Shown piece after piece: positions 11,183-20,338 of a stretch of DNA of 64,000 nt. The stretch spans positions 1,798,001-1,862,000 of the forward strand of contig NZ_KV880637.1 of assembly GCF_001907695.1 (NCBI RefSeq), written 5' to 3'. This DNA is from Thalassospira sp. TSL5-1 (GTDB lineage Bacteria; Pseudomonadota; Alphaproteobacteria; Rhodospirillales; Thalassospiraceae). Position numbers and translations under genes: made by a program. Below the pieces are notes generated by a model that made no database searches, was not told the DNA's origin, and saw only the letters and a program-made list of their open reading frames with translations. Numbering within the stretch: the first letter of the stretch is position 1; each line of letters begins with the position of its first letter.

Positions 11183-11941
11183 TCATTTGCAGGCGGAAAT
11201 AATTCCCCAAAAATCCTCGACCTTCAGACTGGCACCGCCGACAAGGGCCCCGTCAACATTTTCGACGGCCAGAAGTTCTGCGGCATTGGACGGCTTTACC
11301 GACCCGCCATAAAGAATGCGAAATGCCTCGGCATCGGCAAAACGTTCTTTTAATTTACGACGAATGGCAGCGTGCATTTCCTCGACATCGGCAACGGCAG
11401 CGGTGCGCCCCGTGCCAATTGCCCAGACAGGCTCATAGGCAATCACGGTATTTTCTGCCGTCGCATCTTCGGGCAGGGAAACATCCATTTGTCCGCAGAC
11501 AACGGCAATTGCCGCGCCAAGGTCCCGTTCCTGTTCGGTTTCCCCCACACAAACCACTGCCGTGAGACCGGCACTATGGGCCGCGATTATTTTCTGGCGA
11601 ATGACCGTGGAACTTTCACCGTGATCGGCACGACGTTCAGAATGCCCCAAAATGACATGGGTTGCGCCAATATCTGACAGCATGGATGCCGCAATGTCAC
11701 CGGTATGGGCACCGCTTTTGTCAAAATGGCAATCCTGCCCGCCCGCATGAATGTCACAATGCCCCAGCACGCCAACAACATCAGCCAGCAGGGTTGCCGG
11801 CGGGCACAACAAAATATCGCACTCTGGTCGCTCGCTTGCGCCCGACAGCTTGCTGGCAAGGCCACTGGCAAGCGCCAGTCCGTCATCACGCAGACAATTC
11901 ATTTTCCAGTTACCGGCAATCAGGGGACGACGATCAGACAT
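11183..11941 (-). CDS. tpiA: Triose-phosphate isomerase
   Basis: Interconverts dihydroxyacetone phosphate and glyceraldehyde 3-phosphate. The start at MSDRRPLIAGNWKMN gives 252 residues, normal for the family; the in-frame upstream extension is not conserved-looking. Visible catalytic elements are Asn and Lys in GNWKMN, His in ILGHSERR, Glu in VIAYEPVWAIGTG (loop 6 follows) and the phosphate-binding LYGGSVKPSN. It is divergent from the PpiD-like gene. Confidence 0.97.
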   Translation of the reverse strand: MSDRRPLIAGNWKMNCLRDDGLALASGLASKLSGASERPECDILLCPPATLLADVVGVLGHCDIHAGGQDCHFDKSGAHTGDIAASMLSDIGATHVILGHSERRADHGESSTVIRQKIIAAHSAGLTAVVCVGETEQERDLGAAIAVVCGQMDVSLPEDATAENTVIAYEPVWAIGTGRTAAVADVEEMHAAIRRKLKERFADAEAFRILYGGSVKPSNAAELLAVENVDGALVGGASLKVEDFWGIISACK

Positions 11942-12271
11942 TGAAACCTTCCTCGACTTTATATGATGATGCGCCTGCCATTCGGCAAAGCAGGAATTGC
12001 GATGACAACCGCCTTCATCATGCGTGATCACTTATGACAACGTTTCCGAAGCGCGTTCTATCATGCCTGCGCCCGGGGGAAAAGCCCGCTTTCCTCCTCT
12101 TGTCACCGCATTTCAGAGGGCTTATGCAATCGGGTGTTGCCGCCCTATCCTCCTCCCATTAAGATGCGCCTCCGATCCGCACGGTTTTGACCCATTACCG
12201 GCACCGTTTTGGCAAAAAGTTGCCGGCCAACACGCGCCGGTGCGACGCAACGAATTGTTAGGCTACGGAAT
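11942..12271. promoter_or_regulatory. Divergent promoter region of tpiA and the PpiD-like gene
   Basis: A 330-base non-coding stretch between two divergently transcribed genes. A plus-strand promoter candidate is listed separately at 12100-12128. For tpiA a TATAAA-like element about 20 bases before the start is visible on the minus strand, but without a well-spaced -35. No other structure was found. Confidence 0.45.
12100..12128 (+). promoter_or_regulatory. Candidate promoter of the PpiD-like gene
   Basis: TTGTCA and TATGCA separated by 17 bases resemble a sigma-70 promoter. A start about 7 bases downstream would leave a leader of about 135 bases. Confidence 0.4.
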
Positions 12272-14164
12272 ATGCTTTCTGGCATTCGCACATTTTCTCA
12301 ATCCATCTTTGCCAAAATTCTTTTTGGCATTATCGCGATCAGCTTTGTCATATGGGGGCTGAATGCCTCGATATTGAATCTTGGCAATTCCCGCGAAGTC
12401 GCCGAAGTTGGCAGTCAGTCTATCACGCCTGTCGAACTGGACCGTGCGTTCAAACGCAATATCGACAAAATGCGTCGGGTTTTTGGCCCCAGCTTTGATC
12501 AGCAACAGGCGATCCAGATGGGACTTCTGAACAATACGGTTCAGGGGCTGGTCTCGCAGAAGCTGCTTGAAGAAAATGCCCAGGATATCGGCATTGGTAT
12601 TAGCGACGAAAAAGTTCGCAGCAGCATTTTCAACAACAAGAATTTTCAAAGCCAAACAACCGGCCAGTTTGATCGCAAGCAGTTCGAGCAGATTTTATAC
12701 CAAAACGGTTACAGTGAAGCCGAATTTATTGAAGGCATGCGCAGCGACCTAATGAGCCAGCAGGTTGTCACCAGCCTCGAAGCCGCCAGCACCCCGCCGG
12801 CACCGATGGTCAAAGCCATTGCAGCTTACCGCAATGAAGACCGCAGCGGCCGGTTCGTGACCCTGGGCGACGATGATATTGATCCGATTGAAACGCCGTC
12901 CGACGACGTTCTGAAAAAATATTATGACGACCATGGCGACCAGTTCACGGCGCCGGAAACCCGCAATGCAACCCTTGCCCTGCTGACGGTTGATGGCATT
13001 GCCAAAACCATGACCGTTACGGACCAGGAAGTGCTGGATGCCTACAATCAGCGCATTGCCGAATTTCAGACGCCGGAAAAACGGGCTGTCGAACAAATCC
13101 TGTTCGCACCGAATGAAAAGGAAACTGCCACCGAAGCCTACAAGGCGCTTCAGGGTGGCGAAGACTTCATGAAGGTTGCCACCGAAAAGGCGGGTATGAA
13201 GGAATCGGTTGTCAAACTGGGGGAATTCACCAAGGAGAACATGCTGCCTGCTTTGCGTGACACCGTGTTCAGCCTGCCCGAAGGTGGTTATTCCAAACCT
13301 GTTGAAACCGCCCTTGGCTGGCATATTCTGCGCGTTACCTCCATTACCCCGGCTCATGAACAAAGCCTGGATGAAGTCCGCGAACAGGTCGAAAATGGCG
13401 TCAAACGCCAAAAAGCGGAAGACCAGATTTTTGATATTGCCGCCCAGCTTGATGATGAACTGGGTGCCGGTACCAGCCTGAAGGACGCCGCAGAAAAAGT
13501 TCATGCCCAGCTTTACAATCTGACCGACATCAAAAAAGGACAGGATCTGGGCCAGGGCATTCCCGATAGTCAGGAAATCAATGCCAAGATCTATGAACTT
13601 AATGAAGGTGACGAAAGCTTCCTCGAAGAAACCCAGACTGGCGACCGCTATGTCGTAAGCGTCACCAAGGTAACGCCGTCCGCCGTCAAACCTTTTGAAG
13701 ACGTGCGTGACGACGTAATTGCCGACTGGAAGGTCGAGGAAAAACAACGCCGCCTGGCCGACAAGGCCGATGCCCTTGCCGCCCGCATCAATGACGGCAG
13801 TGCGAAACTTGAAGCCATCGCCACCGAGCTGGACAACAGCATCGATGAAACCGGTGAAACAACCCGCGATGGTCGTGGTCTTTCTGCCGATGCCAGCCCT
13901 GCCATTGCCGGCGCCCTGTTCGACCTTCAAAAAGGCAAGGCAAAATCGGTTAACGGTGCCAATGGTGTTGCCGTGGTTGTTCTGGACAATGTCAAAGCGG
14001 CAAATACCGATCTTGGCAAAGACGATCCCATCATTGCCGAGTTACAGGACAGCCTGAAGCAGGACATTGTCTCGCAATATCTTGATTACCTGCGCGACAA
14101 CATTTCTGTCAGCGTCAATAATTCCGTGATCAACGGTCTTTACGCCCAAAATGCTGCCAATTAG
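12272..14164 (+). CDS. ppiD: PpiD-like periplasmic peptidyl-prolyl isomerase/chaperone
   Basis: Membrane-anchored folding factor expected to act at the exit of the Sec channel. From ATG 12272 the product has 630 residues: an N-terminal anchor (about residues 13-32, IFAKILFGIIAISFVIWG), a SurA_N-like chaperone region (about 35-200), then a parvulin domain (about 265-365, from EKRAVEQILFA to TALGWHILRVTSI). A long C-terminal helical region follows. The earlier in-frame start at 12209 adds residues that do not fit the family. The ribosome site is weak. A strong terminator follows. Such proteins often precede trpE in alphaproteobacteria; the PpiD name is by architecture. Confidence 0.9.
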   Translation: MLSGIRTFSQSIFAKILFGIIAISFVIWGLNASILNLGNSREVAEVGSQSITPVELDRAFKRNIDKMRRVFGPSFDQQQAIQMGLLNNTVQGLVSQKLLEENAQDIGIGISDEKVRSSIFNNKNFQSQTTGQFDRKQFEQILYQNGYSEAEFIEGMRSDLMSQQVVTSLEAASTPPAPMVKAIAAYRNEDRSGRFVTLGDDDIDPIETPSDDVLKKYYDDHGDQFTAPETRNATLALLTVDGIAKTMTVTDQEVLDAYNQRIAEFQTPEKRAVEQILFAPNEKETATEAYKALQGGEDFMKVATEKAGMKESVVKLGEFTKENMLPALRDTVFSLPEGGYSKPVETALGWHILRVTSITPAHEQSLDEVREQVENGVKRQKAEDQIFDIAAQLDDELGAGTSLKDAAEKVHAQLYNLTDIKKGQDLGQGIPDSQEINAKIYELNEGDESFLEETQTGDRYVVSVTKVTPSAVKPFEDVRDDVIADWKVEEKQRRLADKADALAARINDGSAKLEAIATELDNSIDETGETTRDGRGLSADASPAIAGALFDLQKGKAKSVNGANGVAVVVLDNVKAANTDLGKDDPIIAELQDSLKQDIVSQYLDYLRDNISVSVNNSVINGLYAQNAAN

Positions 14165-14180
14165 GCCAGCCTGACCAATC

Positions 14181-14211
14181 AGGGCGATCCGGCAGCGGGT
14201 CGCCCTTTTTT
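14181..14211 (+). terminator. Intrinsic terminator of the PpiD-like gene
   Basis: A 10-bp stem (AGGGCGATCC paired with GGGTCGCCCT, one G-T pair) with a 6-base loop and a T6 run lies 17 bases past the stop. It also sits about 45 bases before trpE, so trpE must have its own start signal or rely on read-through. Confidence 0.9.
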
Positions 14212-14253
14212 CATTCCTATCGCATTTTATTTGGTTTTGATCGGATTGCCGTT

Positions 14254-15750
14254 ATGGATATCAAACCGGATTTTGAAACATTTACCCGAAATCATCAGGC
14301 AGGCATCGCCCAGGTCGTCTATACCTCTCTCACAGCCGACCTCGATACACCTGTTTCAGCCTTCCTGAAGCTGGCCGAAGGCCTGCCCAACACCTACCTT
14401 CTGGAATCGGTTGAAGGAGGTGCCAGCCGTGGACGCTATTCCTTTATTGGTTTTAAACCGGACCTGATCTGGCGCTGCTTTGGCGACCGGGCCGAAATCA
14501 ATCGCCGTGTAATGGCCGATGCCGATGATTTCACCGCCCAGGATCAAAAACCGCTTGATGCTCTAAAAGCCCTGATCGCCGAAAGCCATATTGACCTGCC
14601 CGACCATCTCCCCCCCATGAGTGCGGGCCTGGTCGGTTATATGGGGTATGACACCGTCCGTCTGATGGAAAAGCTGCCCGATGAAAATCCGGACAACCTG
14701 AATGTGCCCGATGGCATTTTCATCCGCCCAACCATCACGGCCAGCTTTGACACCATTGCCGATACGGTAACGGTTGTCACCCCGGTGCGCCCGGAAGAAG
14801 GAATAGATGCAAAGGCTGCCTATGACCTGGCCTGTGCCCGTCTGAATGATGTGGTACAACATTTCCAGCGCAATCTGTTTATTGACAGGCGTTCGCGCTC
14901 CGTACCGCAGGATCTGCCCGAACCGGAAGTCAGCGTGGACGAGGCGGGCTATCACCAGATGGTCGAACGCGCGAAAGAATATATTCGTGCCGGGGATATT
15001 TTTCAGGTCGTGCTGTCACAACGCTATTCACTGCCTTACCGCCTGCCGCCTTTTGCCTTTTACCGGGCATTGCGGCGCATCAACCCCTCGCCCTTCATGT
15101 TCTATCTTGATATTGGCGGTTTTCAGGTTGTTGGGGCAAGCCCGGAAATTCTGGTGCGTCTACGCGATGGTGAAGTTACCATTCGGCCAATCGCAGGCAC
15201 CCGCAAACGCGGCAAAAATTCGGAAGAAGATAAATTTCTGGCCCGGGACCTGCTTGATGACCCGAAAGAACGCTCGGAACATCTGATGCTGCTGGATCTG
15301 GGCCGTAATGATGTGGGCCGGGTATCGCAGCCGGGCACCGTGCGGGTTACCGACCGCGAAACCATCGAATATTATTCGCACGTCATGCACATCGTCTCAA
15401 ATGTCGTCGGCCAGATTGACCCGCAATATGATGCGATGGATGCGTTAAAGGCAGGCTTTCCCGCCGGAACCGTTTCGGGTGCCCCCAAAGTCCGTGCGAT
15501 GGAGATCATTGACGAGCTGGAACCAGTGCGTCGAGGCATTTATGCGGGCTGTATCGGTTATATTTCGGCTGATGGATCGATGGATACCTGCATCGCACTG
15601 CGTACTGCGGTGATCAAGGATGAAACAATTCATATTCAGGCCGGTGCCGGTATCGTCGTGGATAGCAAACCCGAAATGGAACATCAGGAATGCCGCAACA
15701 AGGCAGGTGCCCTGATGGCAGCCTGCCGCGAAGCACACCGTTTCGCCTGA
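14254..15750 (+). CDS. trpE: Anthranilate synthase component I
   Basis: Chorismate-using subunit of anthranilate synthase, the first step of tryptophan synthesis. The 498-residue protein has the N-terminal feedback region including LLESVEGGASRGRYSFIG (the LLES element binds tryptophan in relatives). The catalytic domain shows IRAGDIFQVVLSQRYS, RPIAGTRKRG, LMLLDLGRNDVGRVS, FPAGTVSGAPKVRAMEII and the terminal AGAGIVVDSKPEMEHQEC. Full length. It is not fused to TrpG; trpG lies 1.5 kb downstream beyond an oppositely oriented gene. No leader peptide rich in Trp codons is visible in the short upstream gap. Confidence 0.97.
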   Translation: MDIKPDFETFTRNHQAGIAQVVYTSLTADLDTPVSAFLKLAEGLPNTYLLESVEGGASRGRYSFIGFKPDLIWRCFGDRAEINRRVMADADDFTAQDQKPLDALKALIAESHIDLPDHLPPMSAGLVGYMGYDTVRLMEKLPDENPDNLNVPDGIFIRPTITASFDTIADTVTVVTPVRPEEGIDAKAAYDLACARLNDVVQHFQRNLFIDRRSRSVPQDLPEPEVSVDEAGYHQMVERAKEYIRAGDIFQVVLSQRYSLPYRLPPFAFYRALRRINPSPFMFYLDIGGFQVVGASPEILVRLRDGEVTIRPIAGTRKRGKNSEEDKFLARDLLDDPKERSEHLMLLDLGRNDVGRVSQPGTVRVTDRETIEYYSHVMHIVSNVVGQIDPQYDAMDALKAGFPAGTVSGAPKVRAMEIIDELEPVRRGIYAGCIGYISADGSMDTCIALRTAVIKDETIHIQAGAGIVVDSKPEMEHQECRNKAGALMAACREAHRFA

Positions 15751-15783
15751 GACAGCAACAACCTGACGACCAAAAACAAATAA

Positions 15784-15818
15784 AAAAGCGGATGCCTTAT
15801 GATCGGGCATCCGCTTTT
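15784..15818. terminator. Bidirectional terminator between trpE and the deacetylase gene
   Basis: A perfect 13-bp hairpin, arms AAAAGCGGATGCC and GGCATCCGCTTTT with a 9-base loop, lies between two convergent genes. Both strands end in T runs, so it can serve both. Confidence 0.92.
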
Positions 15819-15851
15819 GTTATCATCACAATATCGCACGAATAAAGGTGC

Positions 15852-17084
15852 TCAACCCGTCACCTTCACCCCGTTTCGGCGAATAATATCGGTTGCCGGC
15901 ACAAAAACAAAACCGGCCGCCTGCATTTTGGGAATCCATTTATTGAGGGCTTCCAGCGTCAAATCACGCGGATGACCAATGGCAACGGCATAGCCTCGCT
16001 TGCGCGCAACACTTTCCACCCGGTCCAGCATTAGGCTGATTTTTGCCGCGTCATCCGCATCATCCAGAAACACATCACGCTCGATGGCTGGAACATCAAA
16101 CTTTTGCGCTTCCTGATATCCGACCGATTTTGCACTGGTCCGCGAGTCCAGGAACATAAGCCCTCTGGCCTTCATCACCTGCATGACAACGGCCATCCGT
16201 TCCGGATCAGCGGTAAACTTGCTGCCCATATGGTTGTTAACGCCGACATAACCTGAGAAACGGTCGAGCATCCAGCTCATTTCATTGAGGATGGCAACCT
16301 TGTCATAACTGGTCAGAAGCGCATGCGGACCAGGATCAACCGCCCTGGAAGTGGGTTCCATTGGCATATGCAGCATAATCTCGTGACCACGTTTGCGCGC
16401 CGTTGCCACCTGTTCTGGCAAATGCGTGGCATATGGCAAATAGGAAAGCGTAATCGGGGCTGGCAATTCTGCCGCGCGTTCCGTTCGCGGTTTATCAATG
16501 CCGGCATCATCAATGATAATGGCAATGACAGGCGCATTCCCCGTATCAGGTACATGGGTTGCAAATTTTTGCCAGGCCAGTTGCGTGCCCGGCACAACAC
16601 CTTTATCCGGCACAGGCAATGGTGTTGGCGACGGCGTTACGTTTGGCAAAGGATTCACTCGTGGCTGCGGGATCGCCTCAGTCTGCCCATTATTCATTTC
16701 GTCAGATGGACGTTCAACCATATAGCCGGGCCGATTTGGGGCATCATATCCCTTGGAAAAATCCATCTGCGGCTGTTTTTGCCGCCCGGATGGCGCAGAC
16801 ACGTCAGGTGCCGTGCTCTTGTCTGCCAAGTCGCTGACCGCCTTATGTGCGGCACGATCCAGCTCGAGCATACTTCCCGCTGCAATCATCGCCGAAACAG
16901 CACCGGCCACCATTGCAGCACCAAGCATCAACCGCCTAAACCCACCAGGCTTTTTAGTGGTTTTCTTGCCTGCTTTTGTTTTACTGCGAGGTGCAGTTTT
17001 TTTCTTTTTTGCCGGTGTTGAGCGCCGTGCCACGCCGTCTCTCCAATCCATGAAATTCGGGTCTTGATGCCCATAAAAACGCAA
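15852..17084 (-). CDS. YibQ-like divergent polysaccharide deacetylase family protein
   Basis: Probable envelope protein of the divergent polysaccharide deacetylase (DUF610/YibQ) family; substrate unknown. In the 410-residue product a very basic N-terminus (about residues 15-47, rich in Lys/Thr) precedes one membrane segment (about 50-68, RRLMLGAAMVAGAVSAMIA). A Pro-rich linker follows (VTPSPTPLPVPDKG). The TIM-barrel-like domain from about 175 shows IAIIIDDAGID, EIMLHMPMEP, YVGVNNHMGSKFT, FLDSRTS and AVAIGHPRD, matching the family. A second start at 17051 (MDWRDGVARRS) is possible. It is reversed between trpE and trpG, with no functional link to tryptophan synthesis evident. Confidence 0.85.
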   Translation of the reverse strand: MRFYGHQDPNFMDWRDGVARRSTPAKKKKTAPRSKTKAGKKTTKKPGGFRRLMLGAAMVAGAVSAMIAAGSMLELDRAAHKAVSDLADKSTAPDVSAPSGRQKQPQMDFSKGYDAPNRPGYMVERPSDEMNNGQTEAIPQPRVNPLPNVTPSPTPLPVPDKGVVPGTQLAWQKFATHVPDTGNAPVIAIIIDDAGIDKPRTERAAELPAPITLSYLPYATHLPEQVATARKRGHEIMLHMPMEPTSRAVDPGPHALLTSYDKVAILNEMSWMLDRFSGYVGVNNHMGSKFTADPERMAVVMQVMKARGLMFLDSRTSAKSVGYQEAQKFDVPAIERDVFLDDADDAAKISLMLDRVESVARKRGYAVAIGHPRDLTLEALNKWIPKMQAAGFVFVPATDIIRRNGVKVTG

Positions 17085-17198
17085 ATCCGCCCTGCCCGAT
17101 CACAGGCAAACCGGTTTCCAGATCATCTCTGGCAGCGCATTCTTAGCCGATCTCTGGTTAGCAGCCTGTTAAAGCCTGAAAAACACAACCTCTACCGC

Positions 17199-17226
17199 TT
17201 GACGTAGCGGCAATGCCGTTTATTCT
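17199..17226 (+). promoter_or_regulatory. Candidate promoter of trpG-trpD-trpC
   Basis: TTGACG and TATTCT separated by 16 bases form a good sigma-70-like promoter about 35 bases upstream of trpG. This fits a need for an independent promoter, since trpE is cut off by a terminator and a reversed gene. Confidence 0.6.
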
Positions 17227-17262
17227 CGCCCGGTCTAAAACACAGAAGGCTTCGGGATAGCG

Positions 17263-17835
17263 ATGTATCTGCTCATCGATAATTATGACAGCTTCACATT
17301 TAATTTGTGGCATTTTTTACGTGAACTGGGGCCCGAGGTCAAAGTTGTCCGAAATGACGAAATCAGCGTTAAGGACGCCCTGGCAATGAAGCCGGAAGGG
17401 ATTGTCATTTCGCCCGGCCCTTGCGACCCCGACCAGGCCGGAATTTGTGTGGACCTTATCAAAGCTGCTGCCGGACAGATAAAACTTCTTGGCGTTTGCC
17501 TGGGGCATCAGGCTATCGGCGCGGCTTTTGGTGGTGATGTGATACGTGCACCACAATGTATGCACGGTAAAACCGACGCCATGCACCACGAAGGCAAAAG
17601 CGTTTTTAAAGGCCTGCCAAATCCAGTCACGGCAACACGTTATCATTCCTTGGTGGTGGATCGTACAACCCTGCCCGATTGCCTAGAAGTTACGGCGCAC
17701 AGCAATGACGGGCTGATCATGGGGCTACGTCATCGCACCCATGAAATACATGGTGTCCAGTTTCATCCCGAAAGTATCGCTTCGGAACATGGACACGACC
17801 TTTTAAAAAATTTCATCGATTTCTCCGCCGCCTGA
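17263..17835 (+). CDS. trpG: Anthranilate synthase component II (glutamine amidotransferase)
   Basis: Supplies ammonia from glutamine to TrpE. The 190-residue protein is a class I amidotransferase with [15 protein letters not shown] at the start, the oxyanion strand SPGPCDP, nucleophile Cys79 in [12 protein letters not shown], and the catalytic His168-x-Glu170 in VQFHPES. Normal length. It might also serve aminodeoxychorismate synthase (PabA), because one amidotransferase is often shared, but the position before trpD and trpC favours TrpG. Confidence 0.95.
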   Translation: MYLLIDNYDSFTFNLWHFLRELGPEVKVVRNDEISVKDALAMKPEGIVISPGPCDPDQAGICVDLIKAAAGQIKLLGVCLGHQAIGAAFGGDVIRAPQCMHGKTDAMHHEGKSVFKGLPNPVTATRYHSLVVDRTTLPDCLEVTAHSNDGLIMGLRHRTHEIHGVQFHPESIASEHGHDLLKNFIDFSAA

Positions 17836-17867
17836 AGTGTCCGGAGCTAAAACAAGGGGAACATTCC

Positions 17868-18902
17868 ATGTCCACGGAACATGATCTCAAGCCGACACTG
17901 GCCAAAGTTGCCACTGGCGCCACCCTGAGCGAGCAAGAAGCCGAGCAGGCCTTTGACGTTTTGATGTCCGGCCAGGCGACCCCGTCACAAATGGGGGCCT
18001 TTTTGATGGCGCTACGCCTGCGTGGTGAAACAATCGAAGAAATTACCGGCGCGGCCCGTGTGATGCGGGCAAAGGCAACCGGCGTTACGGCAAGCCCCGA
18101 TGCTGTTGATACCTGCGGCACGGGCGGTGATGGCAGCGGGACCTATAATATTTCGACGGCAGCCGCCATTGTTGCCGCAGCGTGTGGTGCCAAAGTTGCC
18201 AAACACGGCAACCGTGCGGCATCCTCAAAGTCCGGTTCGGCAGACGTCCTGGCGACACTTGGCGTCAATATTGATGCTGACATCTCGCTTTTGGAAAAAT
18301 CGCTTACACAGATTAACTTGTGCTTCATGATGGCACAGCGCCATCATTCGGCGGTGCGCCACGTTATGCCAACCCGTGTTGAAATGGGTACACGCACCAT
18401 TTTCAACCTTCTCGGCCCGCTGGCAAACCCGGCAAAAACCAGGCAGCAAGTTATTGGCGTCTTTGGCAAAGAATGGGTTGAACCGATTGCCCATGTCCTG
18501 AACCGCCTTGGCTCCCGTCACGCCTGGGTCGTTCATGGCGATAGCGGACTTGACGAAATTTCTGTCACCGGCCCGACCTTCGTTGCCGAGGTCAAGGACG
18601 GCAAAGTTACCACATTTGAAATCAATCCTCAGGATTACGGCATTCGCCTTTCAACACTTGCCGAACTGAAAGGCGGCGATGCGCAAACCAACGCCACGGC
18701 GATCCGGGAATTGCTCGCAGGCAAGAAAAACGCCTATCGCGATATCGTTCTGCTCAATGCAGCTGCGGCCCTTGTTGTTACGGGGATTGCCAAAGACATT
18801 GCGGATGGTATCGCAAGATGCGAAACCGTCATCGATAATGGCAGTGCCGCGAAAACGCTGGAACAGTTGGTGGCAATATCGAACGAAGGAAATGCAGCAT
18901 GA
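17868..18902 (+). CDS. trpD: Anthranilate phosphoribosyltransferase
   Basis: Attaches phosphoribosyl from PRPP to anthranilate, the second step of tryptophan synthesis. The 344-residue product shows the glycine-rich PRPP motif [14 protein letters not shown] near residue 83, [21 protein letters not shown], and the anthranilate-contact region [22 protein letters not shown]. Full length. It follows trpG by 32 bases and overlaps trpC by 4 bases (ATGA), indicating translational coupling. Confidence 0.97.
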   Translation: MSTEHDLKPTLAKVATGATLSEQEAEQAFDVLMSGQATPSQMGAFLMALRLRGETIEEITGAARVMRAKATGVTASPDAVDTCGTGGDGSGTYNISTAAAIVAAACGAKVAKHGNRAASSKSGSADVLATLGVNIDADISLLEKSLTQINLCFMMAQRHHSAVRHVMPTRVEMGTRTIFNLLGPLANPAKTRQQVIGVFGKEWVEPIAHVLNRLGSRHAWVVHGDSGLDEISVTGPTFVAEVKDGKVTTFEINPQDYGIRLSTLAELKGGDAQTNATAIRELLAGKKNAYRDIVLLNAAAALVVTGIAKDIADGIARCETVIDNGSAAKTLEQLVAISNEGNAA

Positions 18903-19696
18903 GCGACGTGCTTGAGAAAATTTGCAACGACAAACGCGACCATGTCAGCGCCTGCAAAGCCCGGAAGCCCCTGGCTGACCTTACCGCCGAAGCCGCAGCA
19001 CAATCTGCCCCACGCGGTTTTATCGCAGCACTTGAAACATCAATTGCCGCTGGTCGCTATGGACTGATTGCCGAGATCAAAAAGGCATCACCGTCAAAAG
19101 GTCTGATCCGCGCTGACTTTAACCCGCCGTCACTGGCCCAGGCCTATCAGGCTGGTGGTGCTAGCTGCCTTTCGGTACTCACCGACATTCCGTATTTTCA
19201 GGGTGACGATTCCTATCTGGTTGCGGCCCGTGCAGCAGTTGACTTGCCGGTATTGCGCAAGGATTTCATGGTTGATCCCTATCAGATCACCGAGGCCCGC
19301 GCCCTGGGAGCAGACTGCATTTTGCTGATCATGGCCGCCCTTGATGACAGCTTGGCAGCAGAGCTTGAATCTCAGGCACATGAATTAGGAATGGATGTAC
19401 TGGTTGAAGTGCACAATGCACCAGAGCTTGAGCGCGCCCTTAAACTGAAATCAAAGCTGATTGGTATAAACAACCGTAATCTAAAGACTTTGGAAGTATC
19501 CCTTACGACAACCGAGCAATTGGCCGAAATGGTTGATGACAACCGTTTGCTGGTTTCCGAAAGCGGTATCTTCACGTCTGATGATCTGGCCCGCATGGGT
19601 AAAGTGGGGGCAAAATGCTTCCTGATCGGCGAAAGCCTGATGCGACAGGATGATGTTGAGGCAGCTACCCGGGCGCTTCTGACAAAAGCAGCCTGA
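18899..19696 (+). CDS. trpC: Indole-3-glycerol phosphate synthase
   Basis: Closes the indole ring from CdRP, the fourth step of the tryptophan pathway. The 265-residue protein has the barrel motifs [52 protein letters not shown] and [11 protein letters not shown]. It is monofunctional: no PRAI (trpF) domain is fused. The start overlaps the trpD stop by 4 bases. trpF, trpB and trpA are not in the window. Confidence 0.97.
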   Translation: MSDVLEKICNDKRDHVSACKARKPLADLTAEAAAQSAPRGFIAALETSIAAGRYGLIAEIKKASPSKGLIRADFNPPSLAQAYQAGGASCLSVLTDIPYFQGDDSYLVAARAAVDLPVLRKDFMVDPYQITEARALGADCILLIMAALDDSLAAELESQAHELGMDVLVEVHNAPELERALKLKSKLIGINNRNLKTLEVSLTTTEQLAEMVDDNRLLVSESGIFTSDDLARMGKVGAKCFLIGESLMRQDDVEAATRALLTKAA

Positions 19697-19739
19697 GGTC
19701 TAAAAACGCCTGCGACGGCGCGATAACCGGAATGCGACA

Positions 19740-20219
19740 ATGACCCCAAAACTGACCCATTTTGACGATGGCGGAAACGCCGTGATGATTGACGTTTCGA
19801 CAAAGTCGGTAACGGCGCGCACGGCAACGGCCAAAGGCCGGGTTGTCATGCAGGCTGGCACAGCAGAGCTGATCGCAAGTCACGGCCATAAAAAAGGCGA
19901 CGTTCTCGCAATTTCGCAACTCGCCGGCATTATGGGCGCAAAACGTACTGCCGATCTGATCCCGCTATGCCATCCCCTGCCCCTTGATTCGGTCACCGTC
20001 ACACTGACCCTGGCCGAGGATCAACCCGCCGTCGACATAATGGCGACCTGCAAAACATCAGGTCGCACCGGTGTGGAAATGGAGGCACTAACTGCTGTCT
20101 CGATCACCGCTTTGACTGTCTTTGACATGTGCAAAGCCGTCGATAAAACCATGCAGTTGACCAATATCCGGGTCATTTACAAAGATGGCGGAAAATCCGG
20201 CACATTTATTGCCGACTGA
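19740..20219 (+). CDS. moaC: Cyclic pyranopterin monophosphate synthase MoaC
   Basis: Works with MoaA to make cyclic pyranopterin monophosphate, the first molybdenum cofactor intermediate. The 159-residue protein is full length and shows LTHFDDGGNAVMIDVSTK, KGDVLAISQLAGIMGAKRT, LIPLCHPLPLDSV and the active-site segment GRTGVEMEALTAVS followed by YDMCKA-like FDMCKAVDK. It follows trpC by 43 bases. In several related genomes moeA follows moaC; here lexA follows directly. Confidence 0.96.
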   Translation: MTPKLTHFDDGGNAVMIDVSTKSVTARTATAKGRVVMQAGTAELIASHGHKKGDVLAISQLAGIMGAKRTADLIPLCHPLPLDSVTVTLTLAEDQPAVDIMATCKTSGRTGVEMEALTAVSITALTVFDMCKAVDKTMQLTNIRVIYKDGGKSGTFIAD

Positions 20220-20265
20220 ATTTTATAAGGACACGGTTTAAGTGTTCTTATTACGCGCAAGACGC

Positions 20266-20294
20266 TTGACCACCAATCAGAACCAAAGTAGAAC
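20266..20294 (+). promoter_or_regulatory. Candidate lexA promoter
   Basis: TTGACC and TAGAAC separated by 17 bases form a plausible sigma-70-like promoter. The predicted transcription start near 20302 lies just before the candidate LexA operator. Confidence 0.45.
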
Positions 20295-20311
20295 ATTAAT
20301 GTATTCGATTT

Positions 20312-20326
20312 GTTCTTATTTGGGTC
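20312..20326 (+). promoter_or_regulatory. Candidate LexA operator (GTTC-N7-GGTC)
   Basis: GTTC, seven bases, GGTC differs by one base from the GTTC-N7-GTTC box known for alphaproteobacterial LexA. It lies between the candidate promoter and the lexA start, as expected for autoregulation. The 10-mer TGTTCTTATT occurs here (20311-20320) and again 68 bases upstream (20243-20252). Confidence 0.4.
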
Positions 20327-20338
20327 CGGGAAAATGCC

